Shown here: in pieces, positions 11,622 to 20,747 of the stretch
How positions within the stretch are numbered: position 1 is the first letter of the stretch
How the letters are laid out: the number at the start of each line of letters is the position of its first letter
Source of the DNA: Candidatus Nitrohelix vancouverensis
GTDB lineage: Bacteria > Nitrospinota > Nitrospinia > Nitrospinales > VA-1
Direction of reading: 5' to 3'
Length of the DNA stretch: 64,000 bases
Assembly (NCBI GenBank): GCA_015698305.1
Contig: CP048620.1
Coordinates: forward strand, 1,266,557-1,330,556
Translations under genes and position numbers: made by a program
The notes under the pieces: generated by a model
The model's input: the letters and a program-made list of their open reading frames with translations, nothing else
Told to the model about the DNA's origin: nothing
Databases searched by the model: none

Positions 11622-13175
11622 ATGACAGACCCTTTGCACGATCAAAAAATCCTGATTCTCGATTACGGTTCTCAGTACACGCAGAACATCGCCAGAAAAA
11701 TCCGCGAAGCGGAGGTGTATTGCGAGATTCATCCCTGCACGCTGGAATGGGAAAAAATCGAAGCGATGAAACCGCGCGGCATCATTTTGTCGGGCGGCCC
11801 GGCCAGCGTTTTCGCACCGGAAGCGCCGATTTGCGACCGTCGTATTTTTTCGATGAAGGTCCCGGTTCTTGGCGTGTGCTACGGCATGCAGTTGATCACC
11901 TTCATTCTGCAGGGCCAGATCGATCCCGCAGAGCAACGCGAATACGGTCGGGCGGAACTGATGATCACCGAATTTTCTCACCTGTTCGAAGGCGTGCGCA
12001 ACAAGTCCACGGTGTGGATGAGTCACGGCGACCGAATTTCAAAGCTCCCCAAGGGATTCAAAACCACCGCCTTCACGACCAATTCGCCGAACGCCGCGAT
12101 TGAAGATCCCATCGCAAAAATTTACGGTCTGCAATTTCACCCCGAAGTGGTGCATACGGCGGAAGGCAAGCAGGTCATCGAAAATTTTCTCTTCAAGATC
12201 TGCGCTTGCGTGCGCAACTGGAAAATGGATTCGCTGGTGAACTGCGCCATCGCCGACGTTCAGGAAACAACCAAAGGCTCTCAGGTCTTGTGCGCTTTGA
12301 GCGGCGGCGTCGATTCCTCCGTGGTGGCGGCTTTGATCCACAAAGCCATCGGCGATCGCCTGACCTGTATTTTTATCGACAACGGTTTATTGCGTCTGGG
12401 CGAACGCGACAAGGTGGAACAGACCTTTCGCAATCATTTCAAGATCAACCTGATCGTGATCGACGCGGCGGAGGAATTTTTGTCGCGATTGGCGGGCGTG
12501 GTCGATCCCGAGAAAAAACGCAAGATCATCGGCAACGTCTTCATCGAAATTTTTGAGAAGGAAGCCAAGCGCATGGGCAATTTCGATTTTCTCGCGCAAG
12601 GCACCCTCTATCCCGACGTCATCGAGTCGGTATCGCACAAGGGCGGCCCCTCCGCTGTCATCAAGTCGCATCACAACGTTGGCGGACTGCCTGAAAAAAT
12701 GGATATGAAACTGGTGGAACCCCTGCGCGAACTGTTCAAGGACGAAGTGCGTCAGATGGGAAGAGAGTTGGGCATGCCCGATGAGATCATTCAACGGCAA
12801 CCCTTCCCCGGCCCCGGTCTGGCGATCCGCATTCTGGGCGAAGTGACGAAAGAGCGCCTGGACGTCCTGCGCGAAGCGGATAAGGTGATCCTGGAAGAAA
12901 TCAAGGCCGCGGGTTTCTATCTGGACCTGTGGCAATCCTTTGCGGTGCTCCTGCCGGTGAAAACCGTCGGCGTGATGGGAGACAACCGCACCTACGAAGA
13001 TGTCGTCGCCCTGCGCGCCGTCACCAGCTCCGACGGCATGACCGCCGACTGGGCGCACCTGCCTTACGACCTGCTCGGTCGTATCTCCAACCGCATCATC
13101 AACGAAGTGCGCGGCGTCAACCGCGTCGTCTACGACATCAGTTCCAAACCCCCCGGCACCATCGAGTGGGAATAA
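11622..13175 (+). CDS. guaA: GMP synthase (glutamine-hydrolysing)
   Basis: Converts XMP to GMP using glutamine and ATP. The 517-residue protein has an N-terminal class I glutamine amidotransferase domain (LDYGSQYTQ, nucleophile in GVCYGMQL, histidine and glutamate in FHPEVVHT), an ATP pyrophosphatase domain with the P-loop LSGGVDSSV, and the C-terminal dimerisation domain ending in the conserved [10 protein letters not shown] use ATG 11622, where similarity begins and the length matches the family; an in-frame ATG at 11595 would add nine residues. Second gene of the guaBA unit. Confidence 0.97.
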   Translation: MTDPLHDQKILILDYGSQYTQNIARKIREAEVYCEIHPCTLEWEKIEAMKPRGIILSGGPASVFAPEAPICDRRIFSMKVPVLGVCYGMQLITFILQGQIDPAEQREYGRAELMITEFSHLFEGVRNKSTVWMSHGDRISKLPKGFKTTAFTTNSPNAAIEDPIAKIYGLQFHPEVVHTAEGKQVIENFLFKICACVRNWKMDSLVNCAIADVQETTKGSQVLCALSGGVDSSVVAALIHKAIGDRLTCIFIDNGLLRLGERDKVEQTFRNHFKINLIVIDAAEEFLSRLAGVVDPEKKRKIIGNVFIEIFEKEAKRMGNFDFLAQGTLYPDVIESVSHKGGPSAVIKSHHNVGGLPEKMDMKLVEPLRELFKDEVRQMGRELGMPDEIIQRQPFPGPGLAIRILGEVTKERLDVLREADKVILEEIKAAGFYLDLWQSFAVLLPVKTVGVMGDNRTYEDVVALRAVTSSDGMTADWAHLPYDLLGRISNRIINEVRGVNRVVYDISSKPPGTIEWE

Positions 13176-13239
13176 TTCCCATCATTAAAATATAAAAGGC
13201 GACAGGGTTTAAGATCGACCGTTTCCCGTGGAAAATCGC

Positions 13240-13926
13240 TCAGCCGGGCTGTTGCGATCTTTGTCGGCTCTTGACCGCTTTGATGAGAGCCGCCATGTGG
13301 TCGTAGCCGGCCTGATGTTTCAGAGCGGCGAAGATGTCGCGCGCCCGTGCGATGATGGGAAGCGCATCGGCGTCGCGTTTGGCGTTCCAGTAATAGCGAC
13401 CGAGACGTTCGTAAACCTCCGCCTGGGCGCGGCTCGGTTCCAGCGTTTTGACGGTGTCCACCGCCTTGACGTACCAGATTTCGGCGTTATCCGGCGCGCC
13501 TTTTTCAATCTCCAATTCGGCAAGATGCGTCATCGCCTTTCCCGCGCCAATTGTGTCGCCGATACGGGCATGGTAATCGATCGCGAAAATATAATTTTCT
13601 TCAGCGGCCTGAAGGTCGTGAAAAAATTTATGCACATCGCCGATGGATTCGTAAAGCCTGGCGGCCCGGCGAAAATCCCCCCTGGCTTCGAGAATCTGAA
13701 TGGCGTGCTGATAGTTTTCCAGCGCCTCGTCGTATTCATGGTAGAAAAAATTTTGCGAAGCCATTTGGATGTAACGACCGGCTTCGTCGGGCGAATCGAT
13801 GGGCGGAGTCAGAGGGCCTTCTTCGGGCGGGGCGTGAAAATTATTGATGAGCGCGGCCCCTGCCAGCGTAAGGATCAAACAGGCGGATACGATGAACTTG
13901 AATTCGATGGGGCGTAACGATCTCAT
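13240..13926 (-). CDS. Membrane-anchored TPR protein
   Basis: A 228-residue protein with one N-terminal transmembrane segment (about residues 10-28) and a short proline-rich linker, then four or five helical repeats of TPR type (for example YDEALENYQHAIQILEARGD and ARLYESIGDVHKFFHDLQAA) to the C-terminus. TPR domains bind other proteins; no partner can be named from the sequence. It is the last gene of a minus-strand set mlaC, sugar kinase, TPR, with a 39-bp gap from the kinase. No enzymatic motif is present. Confidence 0.75.
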   Translation of the reverse strand: MRSLRPIEFKFIVSACLILTLAGAALINNFHAPPEEGPLTPPIDSPDEAGRYIQMASQNFFYHEYDEALENYQHAIQILEARGDFRRAARLYESIGDVHKFFHDLQAAEENYIFAIDYHARIGDTIGAGKAMTHLAELEIEKGAPDNAEIWYVKAVDTVKTLEPSRAQAEVYERLGRYYWNAKRDADALPIIARARDIFAALKHQAGYDHMAALIKAVKSRQRSQQPG

Positions 13927-13965
13927 TTTCGCATTATATACCCGAGCGATTTTTCTGAAAAGCGC

Positions 13966-14964
13966 TTAAGTACGGCGAACCTGCAATCCGCGCCGAACAA
14001 AGCGGAAGGGGAGCAAACGTCCGCCGGCCTTCTCTAATGCGCTTTCCACCGCGCTGCGGGAATGGGGGTCGATCATGAAGGCGATGCACCCGCCGCCGCC
14101 CGCGCCGCAGACTTTGGCGGCTTTGGCGCCCGCGCGTTTTGCCTGGGCGATGAGCCGGTTCATCTCCGGGGTGGCGATGTTGGGGGCGAGGGCTTTGCGC
14201 GCCGTTCCTTCTTCGTTGAGGGCGAGCGCGAGTTCTTTCCAGCGTCCCTTGGCGATCAGCGCTTCCATATTTCTGGCGATGTTTTGCAGGCGGTCGAGCC
14301 GCTTCAGCGTTGAAGCCTTCTTGTCCACGGCTTGTTTCATGACTTCCCAGTTGTTGATCGCGGATTTCCTGGGCTCGCCTGAATAGCACAGGATAAAACG
14401 GCGCGACAGTTCGCGCAGATCAACGGGGAGGCGTTCGCGTCCCACGCCATCAAAATCAGGGCGGACGGAAAGGGCGCCGCCGTACAGGGCGGGAAAATAG
14501 TCCTGCCATCCCGTGGGAACGCCGATCACCTGAGTCTCGATGCTTTTGGCGATGCGGAGCATTTGCTCTTTGGAGAGTTTGCGTTCCGTCCAGGCGTTCA
14601 AGGCGCCGTGCAGGGCGATGTTGAGGGCGGACGATCCGCCAATGCCGGATCCTGCCGGGGCCTGGCAATGCGTGGTGATCGTCATGCCGCCGCGCGGACG
14701 ATAAAAGGACAGCGTTTTTAAAATCAGGATCAAGGGATGCGCTCCTGTCGGAAGCGCATCGAGAGAGGCGAAAGATTCGCGACGCTTGAGATCGATGGAT
14801 TCTACAACGATGCCTTTGCCCTTGCGCGGCGCAAGCCTCACCGTGGCGTAGCAGTCGATGGCGGCGTTGAGAGTGGGCGGGTTGTTGAAAAAAAGGTACA
14901 GCGGCCAGATGTCCAGAGTCCCGCCGGCAAAATCAATCCGCGCCGGAGCCGAACTTTCGATCAT
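13966..14964 (-). CDS. GHMP-family sugar kinase, HddA-like
   Basis: A 332-residue small-molecule kinase. It opens with SSAPARIDFAGGTLDIWP, the substrate-binding strand of heptose and galactose kinases, has the GHMP ATP loop PAGSGIGGSSALNIA near residue 105 and the C-terminal GHMP motif VCGAGGGGCIAFM. The N-terminal RIDFAGGTxD form is typical of D-glycero-D-manno-heptose 7-phosphate kinase and relatives that activate sugars for nucleotide-sugar pathways, so a role in lipopolysaccharide or surface glycan supply is plausible. The true substrate is uncertain: no other heptose gene is beside it. It lies between mlaC and a TPR gene with short gaps. Confidence 0.85.
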   Translation of the reverse strand: MIESSAPARIDFAGGTLDIWPLYLFFNNPPTLNAAIDCYATVRLAPRKGKGIVVESIDLKRRESFASLDALPTGAHPLILILKTLSFYRPRGGMTITTHCQAPAGSGIGGSSALNIALHGALNAWTERKLSKEQMLRIAKSIETQVIGVPTGWQDYFPALYGGALSVRPDFDGVGRERLPVDLRELSRRFILCYSGEPRKSAINNWEVMKQAVDKKASTLKRLDRLQNIARNMEALIAKGRWKELALALNEEGTARKALAPNIATPEMNRLIAQAKRAGAKAAKVCGAGGGGCIAFMIDPHSRSAVESALEKAGGRLLPFRFVRRGLQVRRT

Positions 14965-15001
14965 GTGTGTCTTTTGAAGTGAGGTTCTACGGTTCCGTCG
15001 A

Positions 15002-15634
15002 TCAAAGCGTGTCGCTTTCTCCGCCGTTCAATTCGAGGTCCTTGATCTTGTTTTCCAGCTTCGTCACGAGTCCTGAATAGGATTCCTTGCGAATGATTTT
15101 GGTGAACTGGGAGCGGTAATTACGGATCATGCTGACGCGCTCGATCACGAAATCGTAAACCTTCCATGCGCCGTCCTCGTTGATCATTTTGTAATCCACT
15201 TCGATTTCAGCGTCCTTGCGGATGATCTTGGTATTGATCAACGCATACTGACCCTTCACCTGCTCGCCCACATATTCGATTTTCTCATCGCGGTAGGATT
15301 CGAGTTTGCTGGCATAGGAATTTTCCAGAAGTTTCTGAAACAGTTCGATGAACTGCTCGCGTTCCTGAGGCGTTCGCTCGTCCCAGTTCTGGGCCAGGGA
15401 TCGGATGACCATTTGCTTGTAATTGAATCGCTTGTCAATGACATCGCGCAAGGTCGCGCGACGTTTAGCCGGATCGCTCTTGAGGGATTCGTCGGTGACA
15501 ATTTTGATGACCTTGTCGATCGTGTTTTTCAGATCGTCGGTGATCTCGGAGGCGACGGCGAAAGTTGGCAGAGCCAAACAGAGGAAAGCGATCAAAACGG
15601 GAAAAATCCAAAACGCAGGGCGCTGTTTCAGCAT
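15002..15634 (-). CDS. mlaC: MlaC-like periplasmic phospholipid-binding protein
   Basis: A 210-residue exported protein with a signal peptide (cleavage near FAVASE) and a MlaC/Ttg2D domain across the rest, recognisable by RATLRDVIDKRFNYKQMVIRSL, WDERTPQEREQFIELFQKLLENSY and the C-terminal VYDFVIERVSMIRNYRSQF. MlaC shuttles phospholipids between the outer-membrane and inner-membrane Mla complexes. Here none of the MlaA, B, D, E or F genes is adjacent, so its partners must lie elsewhere. The ATG is preceded by AAAGGA at good spacing. It is the first gene of the minus-strand set with the sugar kinase and TPR protein. Confidence 0.88.
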   Translation of the reverse strand: MLKQRPAFWIFPVLIAFLCLALPTFAVASEITDDLKNTIDKVIKIVTDESLKSDPAKRRATLRDVIDKRFNYKQMVIRSLAQNWDERTPQEREQFIELFQKLLENSYASKLESYRDEKIEYVGEQVKGQYALINTKIIRKDAEIEVDYKMINEDGAWKVYDFVIERVSMIRNYRSQFTKIIRKESYSGLVTKLENKIKDLELNGGESDTL

Positions 15635-15902
15635 TTCATAATCCTTTGTTTAATAAAGATTGAGTGAAGTTGGGGCTGAGGTGTGGAATCCCCCATAGTT
15701 AAAATTTAACAAATAAGTAATGCCGGATCAAGCAAAGAAGCGGGATCAAATTGTGGATTCCGATGCCCTTAATGGAGTATCCGCGTTTTGGAACCCTGTC
15801 GGATTATTGACGGTACGATAATTGCTTGAATATATCCCATAGAGCCTGTTTGTGTCTGAACCGGGCGTGGCTTTTAAATTAGTTGTAATTTGTTTAAATT
15901 AA

Positions 15903-15931
15903 TTGACATAAATGGGAAAAATTCCTATCAT
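15903..15931 (+). promoter_or_regulatory. Sigma-70 promoter for the tandem lipoprotein genes
   Basis: TTGACA (15903-15908), 17-bp spacer, TATCAT (15926-15931). This is a near-consensus promoter in an AT-rich divergent gap (15635-15986 also serves mlaC on the other strand; nothing else recognised in it). Transcription would begin near 15938, downstream of the two in-frame ATG codons at 15912 and 15930, which therefore cannot be starts for this transcript. Confidence 0.7.
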
Positions 15932-15986
15932 GAATGACATCGTTTTGACGCTTAAAGTCCTTAAAATTCATTGGGTTATAAAAGAT

Positions 15987-16937
15987 TTGAGAATTTCTTT
16001 CAAGACCGGAGCGCTATCGACCGCTGTGCTCGTTTGCATGCTGTTCCTAACTGCTTGTGGTACGGCCAATGTGAACATTCTGCAACAGACCGAGCATATG
16101 GAGGATTATCCGCGCACGGTTGCGATACTGCCGTTCACTCTGGCACCCGAAAATGAGACGGCGGAAATGCCGCAGGAGATTTTTCGCAAGGTCTTTTTCG
16201 GATATTTCAGTTATCTGGGTTATGACGACATGCCTCTGGAGCAGGTCGATGAACGCTTGAAGCAATTCAAGATCGGCGAAGCAGACCTGGCTGAGATCAC
16301 TTACAAGCAATGGAGAACCATATTGGGAGTGGACGCGGTTGTGATGGGAGACGTGAGCCGGGCGAGCAATTTCACCGGAGGGATTCATGCGGAAACCACC
16401 ATCGAAGCCAAGTTATCCATGCTGGATCTGAGAACCGGCAACATGCTCTGGGATGTTGAGCATTCTGAAATGTCCTATTCAGGTATCGCCATCCCTTCCG
16501 TCGTCACGATGATTCAGGGGCAGATCGACAACGCCGACGTCAAACGCTCTTTTTACAGAACCGCCGAAAAGTTTTCCCTCAAGGCCTTGAATGAACTGCC
16601 CGACCCCTCCGAATTCCGCAAGACCCGGGTGGCCCTGCCAATGATTACTCGTATCGAAACCAATTTGAAAGCGGGCGCGATTGTCGAACCGGGAGATAAA
16701 GTGCTGGTGAACATGCATGGACAACCGGGACTGTCTGCAAGTTTCGACATTGGAAACTGGCGATCCGGCATCGCAATGAAAGAAACTGCGGCGGGCGTCT
16801 ATCGCGGCGAGTATCTGTTTCAACCCGGAGACCGGGTGAGCAACGCGATGGTGATCGGAACCTTGAAGAACCCACGCGGCGTGGCGGGAAAAAAATATTT
16901 CCGCAACGCTCTGGTTTCAACGACGGCGGGTCTGTGA
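15987..16937 (+). CDS. Lipoprotein, GNA1162/DUF799-like
   Basis: An outer-envelope lipoprotein of about 316 residues. The start at TTG 15987 is chosen because the promoter above begins transcription at about 15938 and because it gives a textbook lipoprotein signal: RISFKTG, a hydrophobic core, then the lipobox LTAC. The central domain (TVAILPF, ILGVDAVVMGDV, DLRTGNMLWDVEH) resembles the GNA1162 family, a TolB-N or CsgG-like fold that forms periplasmic assemblies. The last 90 residues look beta-rich (VEPGDKVLVNMHGQPG). The stop overlaps the region just before the next gene, a paralogue. Function unknown; CsgG-like folds suggest a role in envelope transport or assembly. An ATG at 15912 or 15930 is formally possible if another promoter exists. 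Confidence 0.72.
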   Translation: MRISFKTGALSTAVLVCMLFLTACGTANVNILQQTEHMEDYPRTVAILPFTLAPENETAEMPQEIFRKVFFGYFSYLGYDDMPLEQVDERLKQFKIGEADLAEITYKQWRTILGVDAVVMGDVSRASNFTGGIHAETTIEAKLSMLDLRTGNMLWDVEHSEMSYSGIAIPSVVTMIQGQIDNADVKRSFYRTAEKFSLKALNELPDPSEFRKTRVALPMITRIETNLKAGAIVEPGDKVLVNMHGQPGLSASFDIGNWRSGIAMKETAAGVYRGEYLFQPGDRVSNAMVIGTLKNPRGVAGKKYFRNALVSTTAGL

Positions 16938-16939
16938 AT

Positions 16940-18517
16940 ATGAACGAGAAACGCATGACAGAGAGCGCAGATGCGAAGCGATTTTTGGAGACTCGCGTTA
17001 AAACGGTCGCGCATTTCCTGCTGTTTCTCATGACGGCTCTGATGGCTTCCGCCTGCGCCAAGGATTTCAAAACCAAAGTGAGCGGCAACCTGCAACAACT
17101 CTCTCATTTGCAGACCGTGGCGATTTTGCCATTTGCCAATTCGGACAAGGGGCAACGGGAAACGGCGGAGCTACTGCGTCAGAATTTTTTCGCCAATTTA
17201 CGAGACTCCAATTTTCAACTGATGGAGCGTTACCGCGTCGACGCCTTGCTCACACAACGCGGGCTCACCGATCCGAGAAAATTTTCACGAATCAATCCGA
17301 TGGAGTTTGGAGAAATTTTGGGAGTGGACGCCGTGGTTCTGGGGCGTTTGGAAAAAGTAGAACGGTCTTACTGGGTTCTTCATTCCTCGATCGAACTGGG
17401 CATCAGCGTGCAGATGATCGACACGCGCACGGGAGAGGTCTTGTGGGAGGCGGAGCAAACGGAAACGGATTTCGAAGGCATTGCAAAAATTCCAACCGGC
17501 ATCACCTCGACGATCATTGCGCCTATTCATTTTGTAACAAATAAACTCAATTTGCAGAATCTGGCGGCGAACATGGTGGGTAAATTGACGGCGATCCTGA
17601 AAACCCCCGGTAGCGAGACCAGCGAGGACTCCGACGAACCTGGGGTCAGCGAAGCCCCGGTCATTGCGCTGGCGGCGGCTCAGGACATGAGCGAGTTGCA
17701 GGAAGTTCAAAAGATGCAGAGTCAGTGGCAGTCCGCATCGCTGGATGCAGGATCTGATATGGAATTCCAGAATACTGCGTCTCCGACCGCGATGAAAACC
17801 GCGAGTCTCGATACGGACGCTCGACAGAAACCGAATCCATCGCCAGTCAACGCTGAAGTAACTTTGTTGCGTCCTCCCACAAAAATCGCCGACTCGGGCA
17901 AGACGCCGAGAAGGCCTTTGGTTGACGTGGCGTCGCATTCCCGCCCGGGCAAAGAGAACAGTTATCGTAAGGAAAGTTTGCAGGCGGTGAGGTCTGCAAC
18001 GCGCAAGACGCGCCGACCGGCAGAGTTGAATGCCTTGACTGCAGAGAAGGGCGCAGGCTACGCGTCTGTTCGGTCGAGCGACAGATTGTCTGTAAATCGA
18101 AGCGCTCGACCTGTGTCCTTGAGCAAGCCGGATCATTTTTCAGAGTCGATGCGCATCGAGTCGGCTTCGTCTGCAGATCCGGCGCTTGCATCGAAGCCTG
18201 CGAATGCGCCCTGGCCGCTTCCGGCTCAATCGGAAAAACAATTAGAGACGACTTTCCAGTCCGCGCAAAAAATTCCGCTGTATTACACGATACAAGTGGG
18301 CGCCTACAAGACGCGCGAGTTCGCGGAAAACCTTATCGAATCGCTGGCTGAGAAAGGCTATCACGCTTTCGTGACTTTATTCTCTCAGGAGGCAGGCCCG
18401 ATTTATAAGGTGCAGGTGGATAAATTCGAGCAAAAAGAAGACGCCCTGAAAATGGCAGAGCAAATCCTGTCGAAAGAAAAACTCACCAATTTTGTCACGA
18501 CCCTCGCTCCGGGCTAA
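16940..18517 (+). CDS. Lipoprotein with GNA1162-like domain, disordered linker and SPOR domain
   Basis: A 525-residue paralogue of the preceding lipoprotein. The N-terminal signal ends in a lipobox-like MASAC. Residues about 50-215 repeat the neighbour's landmarks (TVAILPF, ILGVDAVVLG, DTRTGEVLWEAE). Residues about 220-440 are low-complexity, Ser/Ala/Arg/Lys-rich and probably disordered. Residues about 447-525 form a SPOR domain (YYTIQVGAYKTREFAENLIE, YKVQVDKFEQKEDA), which binds peptidoglycan strands lacking stem peptides, often at the septum. The protein could therefore tether an outer-membrane assembly to septal peptidoglycan. Start ATG 16940 follows the previous stop by two bases; an ATG at 16955 is an alternative. 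The fusion of the two domains is uncommon as far as I know. Confidence 0.8.
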   Translation: MNEKRMTESADAKRFLETRVKTVAHFLLFLMTALMASACAKDFKTKVSGNLQQLSHLQTVAILPFANSDKGQRETAELLRQNFFANLRDSNFQLMERYRVDALLTQRGLTDPRKFSRINPMEFGEILGVDAVVLGRLEKVERSYWVLHSSIELGISVQMIDTRTGEVLWEAEQTETDFEGIAKIPTGITSTIIAPIHFVTNKLNLQNLAANMVGKLTAILKTPGSETSEDSDEPGVSEAPVIALAAAQDMSELQEVQKMQSQWQSASLDAGSDMEFQNTASPTAMKTASLDTDARQKPNPSPVNAEVTLLRPPTKIADSGKTPRRPLVDVASHSRPGKENSYRKESLQAVRSATRKTRRPAELNALTAEKGAGYASVRSSDRLSVNRSARPVSLSKPDHFSESMRIESASSADPALASKPANAPWPLPAQSEKQLETTFQSAQKIPLYYTIQVGAYKTREFAENLIESLAEKGYHAFVTLFSQEAGPIYKVQVDKFEQKEDALKMAEQILSKEKLTNFVTTLAPG

Positions 18518-18644
18518 ACGACCTCCGGCCTTAACTGCGATCACGAACTCCTTTCCCTGTTTCCCTTCCTCTTTATTTATCTTTAAAAATTCTGTTTCGT
18601 AAGCGGGTTTGCTGATGTTTGGAGGTTTGCCTCCGACGTTGTCT

Positions 18645-19916
18645 TTATCGCGCGTGTTTTTCTGCGTTTTCGAATCTGACCTGCTGGCGATTGACAACCG
18701 GGTAGAGGCTGAACAGGGGAGTGTTGTGCGGGATGTGAGCCATCTCGCGCTTTTCATCCAGTAACAAATGAATGTTGGCAAAGTTGAAACTCAGGCCGTC
18801 GCTCCATAATTGTTTTTCGGAATCGGCGTAGGCCTTGGTCTTGTCCGAAGCGTGTGTCCGGGTCATCAGCCCCGAGCCGCCGTGCAGGCCATATTCATAA
18901 AGATCGGGCGCGCCCTGAACCAGAAGGGACACTCTGCAAGCGTCGAACCAGATTTTAAAATTGGTTGGAATTTGAACGTAAGGTCCCAGCGTGCCGGTGC
19001 GTTCCAGAACGGTAATGGGGTAAGCGAACTCAGGCGGCGCGCCCTCTGGTCCGACGAAGCAATGGTTGGGAAATTCCTTTTCCTTGACGGCGGAAGCCGA
19101 AACGAAAATCAGGTGGGGATCGTCCATGGCGATATCGAGTACGCTTCCATCGTGGTAACTGCAAAACTTATCCCGCTCGAAAGCAAGAGGAAAGGAATAA
19201 CCCATCTTCGCGTAATAAGCGCGAATACCGGCTTCCAGCGGATCGTCTGGCGTCCTGCTTATTTTGAGGTCGAAAGGAAGCATGAGGTGAAATGCGTTCG
19301 TGCGCGAATTCATGAAGGGGGCGCAGGCGCCGGAAAATTCTTTTTGAATGTCGCGATTGTCGGGATCGAAGACGCGCGGCGATCCGGCAAAATGTTGGGC
19401 GGTTTTAGCCTGCTTGCTCAAGCCGAATTTGTTCTGGTAATAAGCGCCGGCGCGCTTCTGCGCGACCGTCAGATAGTAATCGGGGGCCTCGGATTCAATC
19501 ACCAGACTTTGCGGACAATCGGGAGCTGATGGGCCGCCCGCTTGCATGGAATTTTTGTAGATTTCCAGTTCGGCTCGGGTTTTTTTCAGGTCGTATTCGA
19601 TCTGCCGCGCAATCTGTGGGCTGGAGTAGCGGGTGCGGTCGAGAACGCCTCGAGCGCGCTCGAGCATTTCGGCTTTCATGGAAAAACGTTTGGGTTCGTC
19701 GGCGAGCGATTGCACCGTAGCGATGATCAGGCTGAACTGTTCTTCAGGGAGGATTTTCAGGGCGTCCAGATTCTGTTCCCTGATGAAGGCGAGGGACAAC
19801 GGGCCGAAGGATTCTTCACGGCGTATGCTGAGGGTTAGAAGGTAATTGAGATAGGCCCGGGCGGTTTCCGGGTCATAGATGTCTGTTGGGCGCGTATCGG
19901 AATTTTCGGCAGACAT
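18645..19916 (-). CDS. Protein of unknown function
   Basis: A 423-residue protein I do not recognise. No signal peptide and no transmembrane segment are seen, so it is probably cytoplasmic. The first 110 residues are helical (AFIREQNLDALKILPEEQF, FSMKAEMLERARGVLDRTRY), and the remainder is mixed with many aromatic residues and scattered histidines and cysteines (FCSYHDGSVLDIAMDDPH). ATG 19916 is preceded by AAGGAT at nine bases; a TTG at 19925 would overlap that sequence. It converges with the SPOR lipoprotein gene across a 127-bp gap that contains a short GGAGG-tttg-CCTCC hairpin (18621-18634) without a T-run. Two small membrane-protein genes lie upstream behind a terminator, so it is probably a separate transcript. 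Confidence 0.75.
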   Translation of the reverse strand: MSAENSDTRPTDIYDPETARAYLNYLLTLSIRREESFGPLSLAFIREQNLDALKILPEEQFSLIIATVQSLADEPKRFSMKAEMLERARGVLDRTRYSSPQIARQIEYDLKKTRAELEIYKNSMQAGGPSAPDCPQSLVIESEAPDYYLTVAQKRAGAYYQNKFGLSKQAKTAQHFAGSPRVFDPDNRDIQKEFSGACAPFMNSRTNAFHLMLPFDLKISRTPDDPLEAGIRAYYAKMGYSFPLAFERDKFCSYHDGSVLDIAMDDPHLIFVSASAVKEKEFPNHCFVGPEGAPPEFAYPITVLERTGTLGPYVQIPTNFKIWFDACRVSLLVQGAPDLYEYGLHGGSGLMTRTHASDKTKAYADSEKQLWSDGLSFNFANIHLLLDEKREMAHIPHNTPLFSLYPVVNRQQVRFENAEKHAR

Positions 19917-19980
19917 TGCGGACAAATCCTTAAACGATATCTACAGGCCGTGATCTGGTAAATTTGGGCTAAATTTTGGT

Positions 19981-20007
19981 GAAAAATTGTAGGATTATTC
20001 CTACAAT
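19981..20007 (-). terminator. Terminator of the small membrane-protein pair
   Basis: A perfect 8-bp inverted repeat (19986-19993 with 20000-20007, six-base loop) is followed on the minus strand by five T (19981-19985). It lies 105 bp after the stop of the 113-aa gene and before the unknown 423-aa gene. The rest of the gap 19917-20111 holds nothing else recognised; an operator role for the dyad is the alternative. Confidence 0.6.
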
Positions 20008-20111
20008 GCCGAATTCTGGCGCCTTTTTCAGGTTTCGTCAACTCATGATTTTAAGAAAATAGGGAATGCTGGGAAATGTGAGGGGTTCGGCGGTTTGCAG
20101 GAAACGCGGTT

Positions 20112-20453
20112 TCAATTTCCGCCGGGAAGAAATAAACTCCAGACCTTCCATTGCATGGCGCTGATCGGTTCGGAGAGGCCGCCCATGACCAACGACAAAA
20201 GTAAAAACTGATAGGCCTTGTGGCGATCCTCCCGCATGCGAACGAGGTCGATGAGAAAGCCGACAAACATCACGCCGAAAAAGAAAAGACGTTGCACCAT
20301 GATGAGGATTTCCTCCTGCCGGGCCTGATTTTCGCCGCCGCCATCTGCGAGCATTTGCGCTGAAGACAGACCGCTCAGATAAAGCAGGAGCATGAGCAGG
20401 GTCCAAACGAATTGCAGGAGTTGCACGGTTTCGGCGAATCTTGGGTCATTCAT
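20112..20453 (-). CDS. Small integral membrane protein
   Basis: A 113-residue protein with three predicted transmembrane helices (about 12-32, 52-70 and 82-102) and a short basic loop RMREDRHKAYQ between the last two. No family is recognised. It sits 20 bp behind another small membrane protein, in the same direction and probably in the same transcript, which ends at the hairpin 19981-20007. No clear Shine-Dalgarno sequence precedes ATG 20453. Function unknown. Confidence 0.6.
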   Translation of the reverse strand: MNDPRFAETVQLLQFVWTLLMLLLYLSGLSSAQMLADGGGENQARQEEILIMVQRLFFFGVMFVGFLIDLVRMREDRHKAYQFLLLSLVMGGLSEPISAMQWKVWSLFLPGGN

Positions 20454-20473
20454 GGCGTATCGATCGATTCAAG

Positions 20474-20743
20474 TCATTCGTTTTCATCATAAGGAGCTTC
20501 CTTTTTTCGCAAAAGATCGTGAGCGCTGAAGGCGACAAGATAGATGGCCCATGCGCTGGCAATGTAGATCGCGCTGGATTTTAAATCACCGCTCAACGCT
20601 CCCACGAGTACCCAGAAGATAGAGCCGATCGTTAAAAATAAGGTGATCAAAGTGCGCATGCGGTACCTGTCTTGCGCCGAAGGTTTATCCTTCTCAAACT
20701 TTTGCAGATCATCTGCGTATAGAAAACCTACCGCAATCAGCAA
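20474..20743 (-). CDS. Small membrane protein, start uncertain
   Basis: An 89-residue reading frame with two hydrophobic helices (about residues 30-50 and 55-75) and a charged C-terminus (LLRKKEAPYDENE). The only start that gives the full frame is TTG 20743, bounded upstream by an in-frame stop. The first ATG, at 20662, would give 62 residues, still including both helices, with a weak AGG upstream. No family recognised. It precedes the 113-aa membrane protein by 20 bp, so the pair may act together. The TTG lies just before the 78-bp tandem repeat next to a decayed recombinase, so the 5' end may have been changed by rearrangement. Confidence 0.5.
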   Translation of the reverse strand: MLIAVGFLYADDLQKFEKDKPSAQDRYRMRTLITLFLTIGSIFWVLVGALSGDLKSSAIYIASAWAIYLVAFSAHDLLRKKEAPYDENE

Positions 20744-20747
20744 TGGG

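Noticed and set aside
15912-15986. Upstream ATG codons at 15912 and 15930 as starts of the first lipoprotein
   Set aside because: They lie inside the predicted promoter and give an implausibly long signal peptide.
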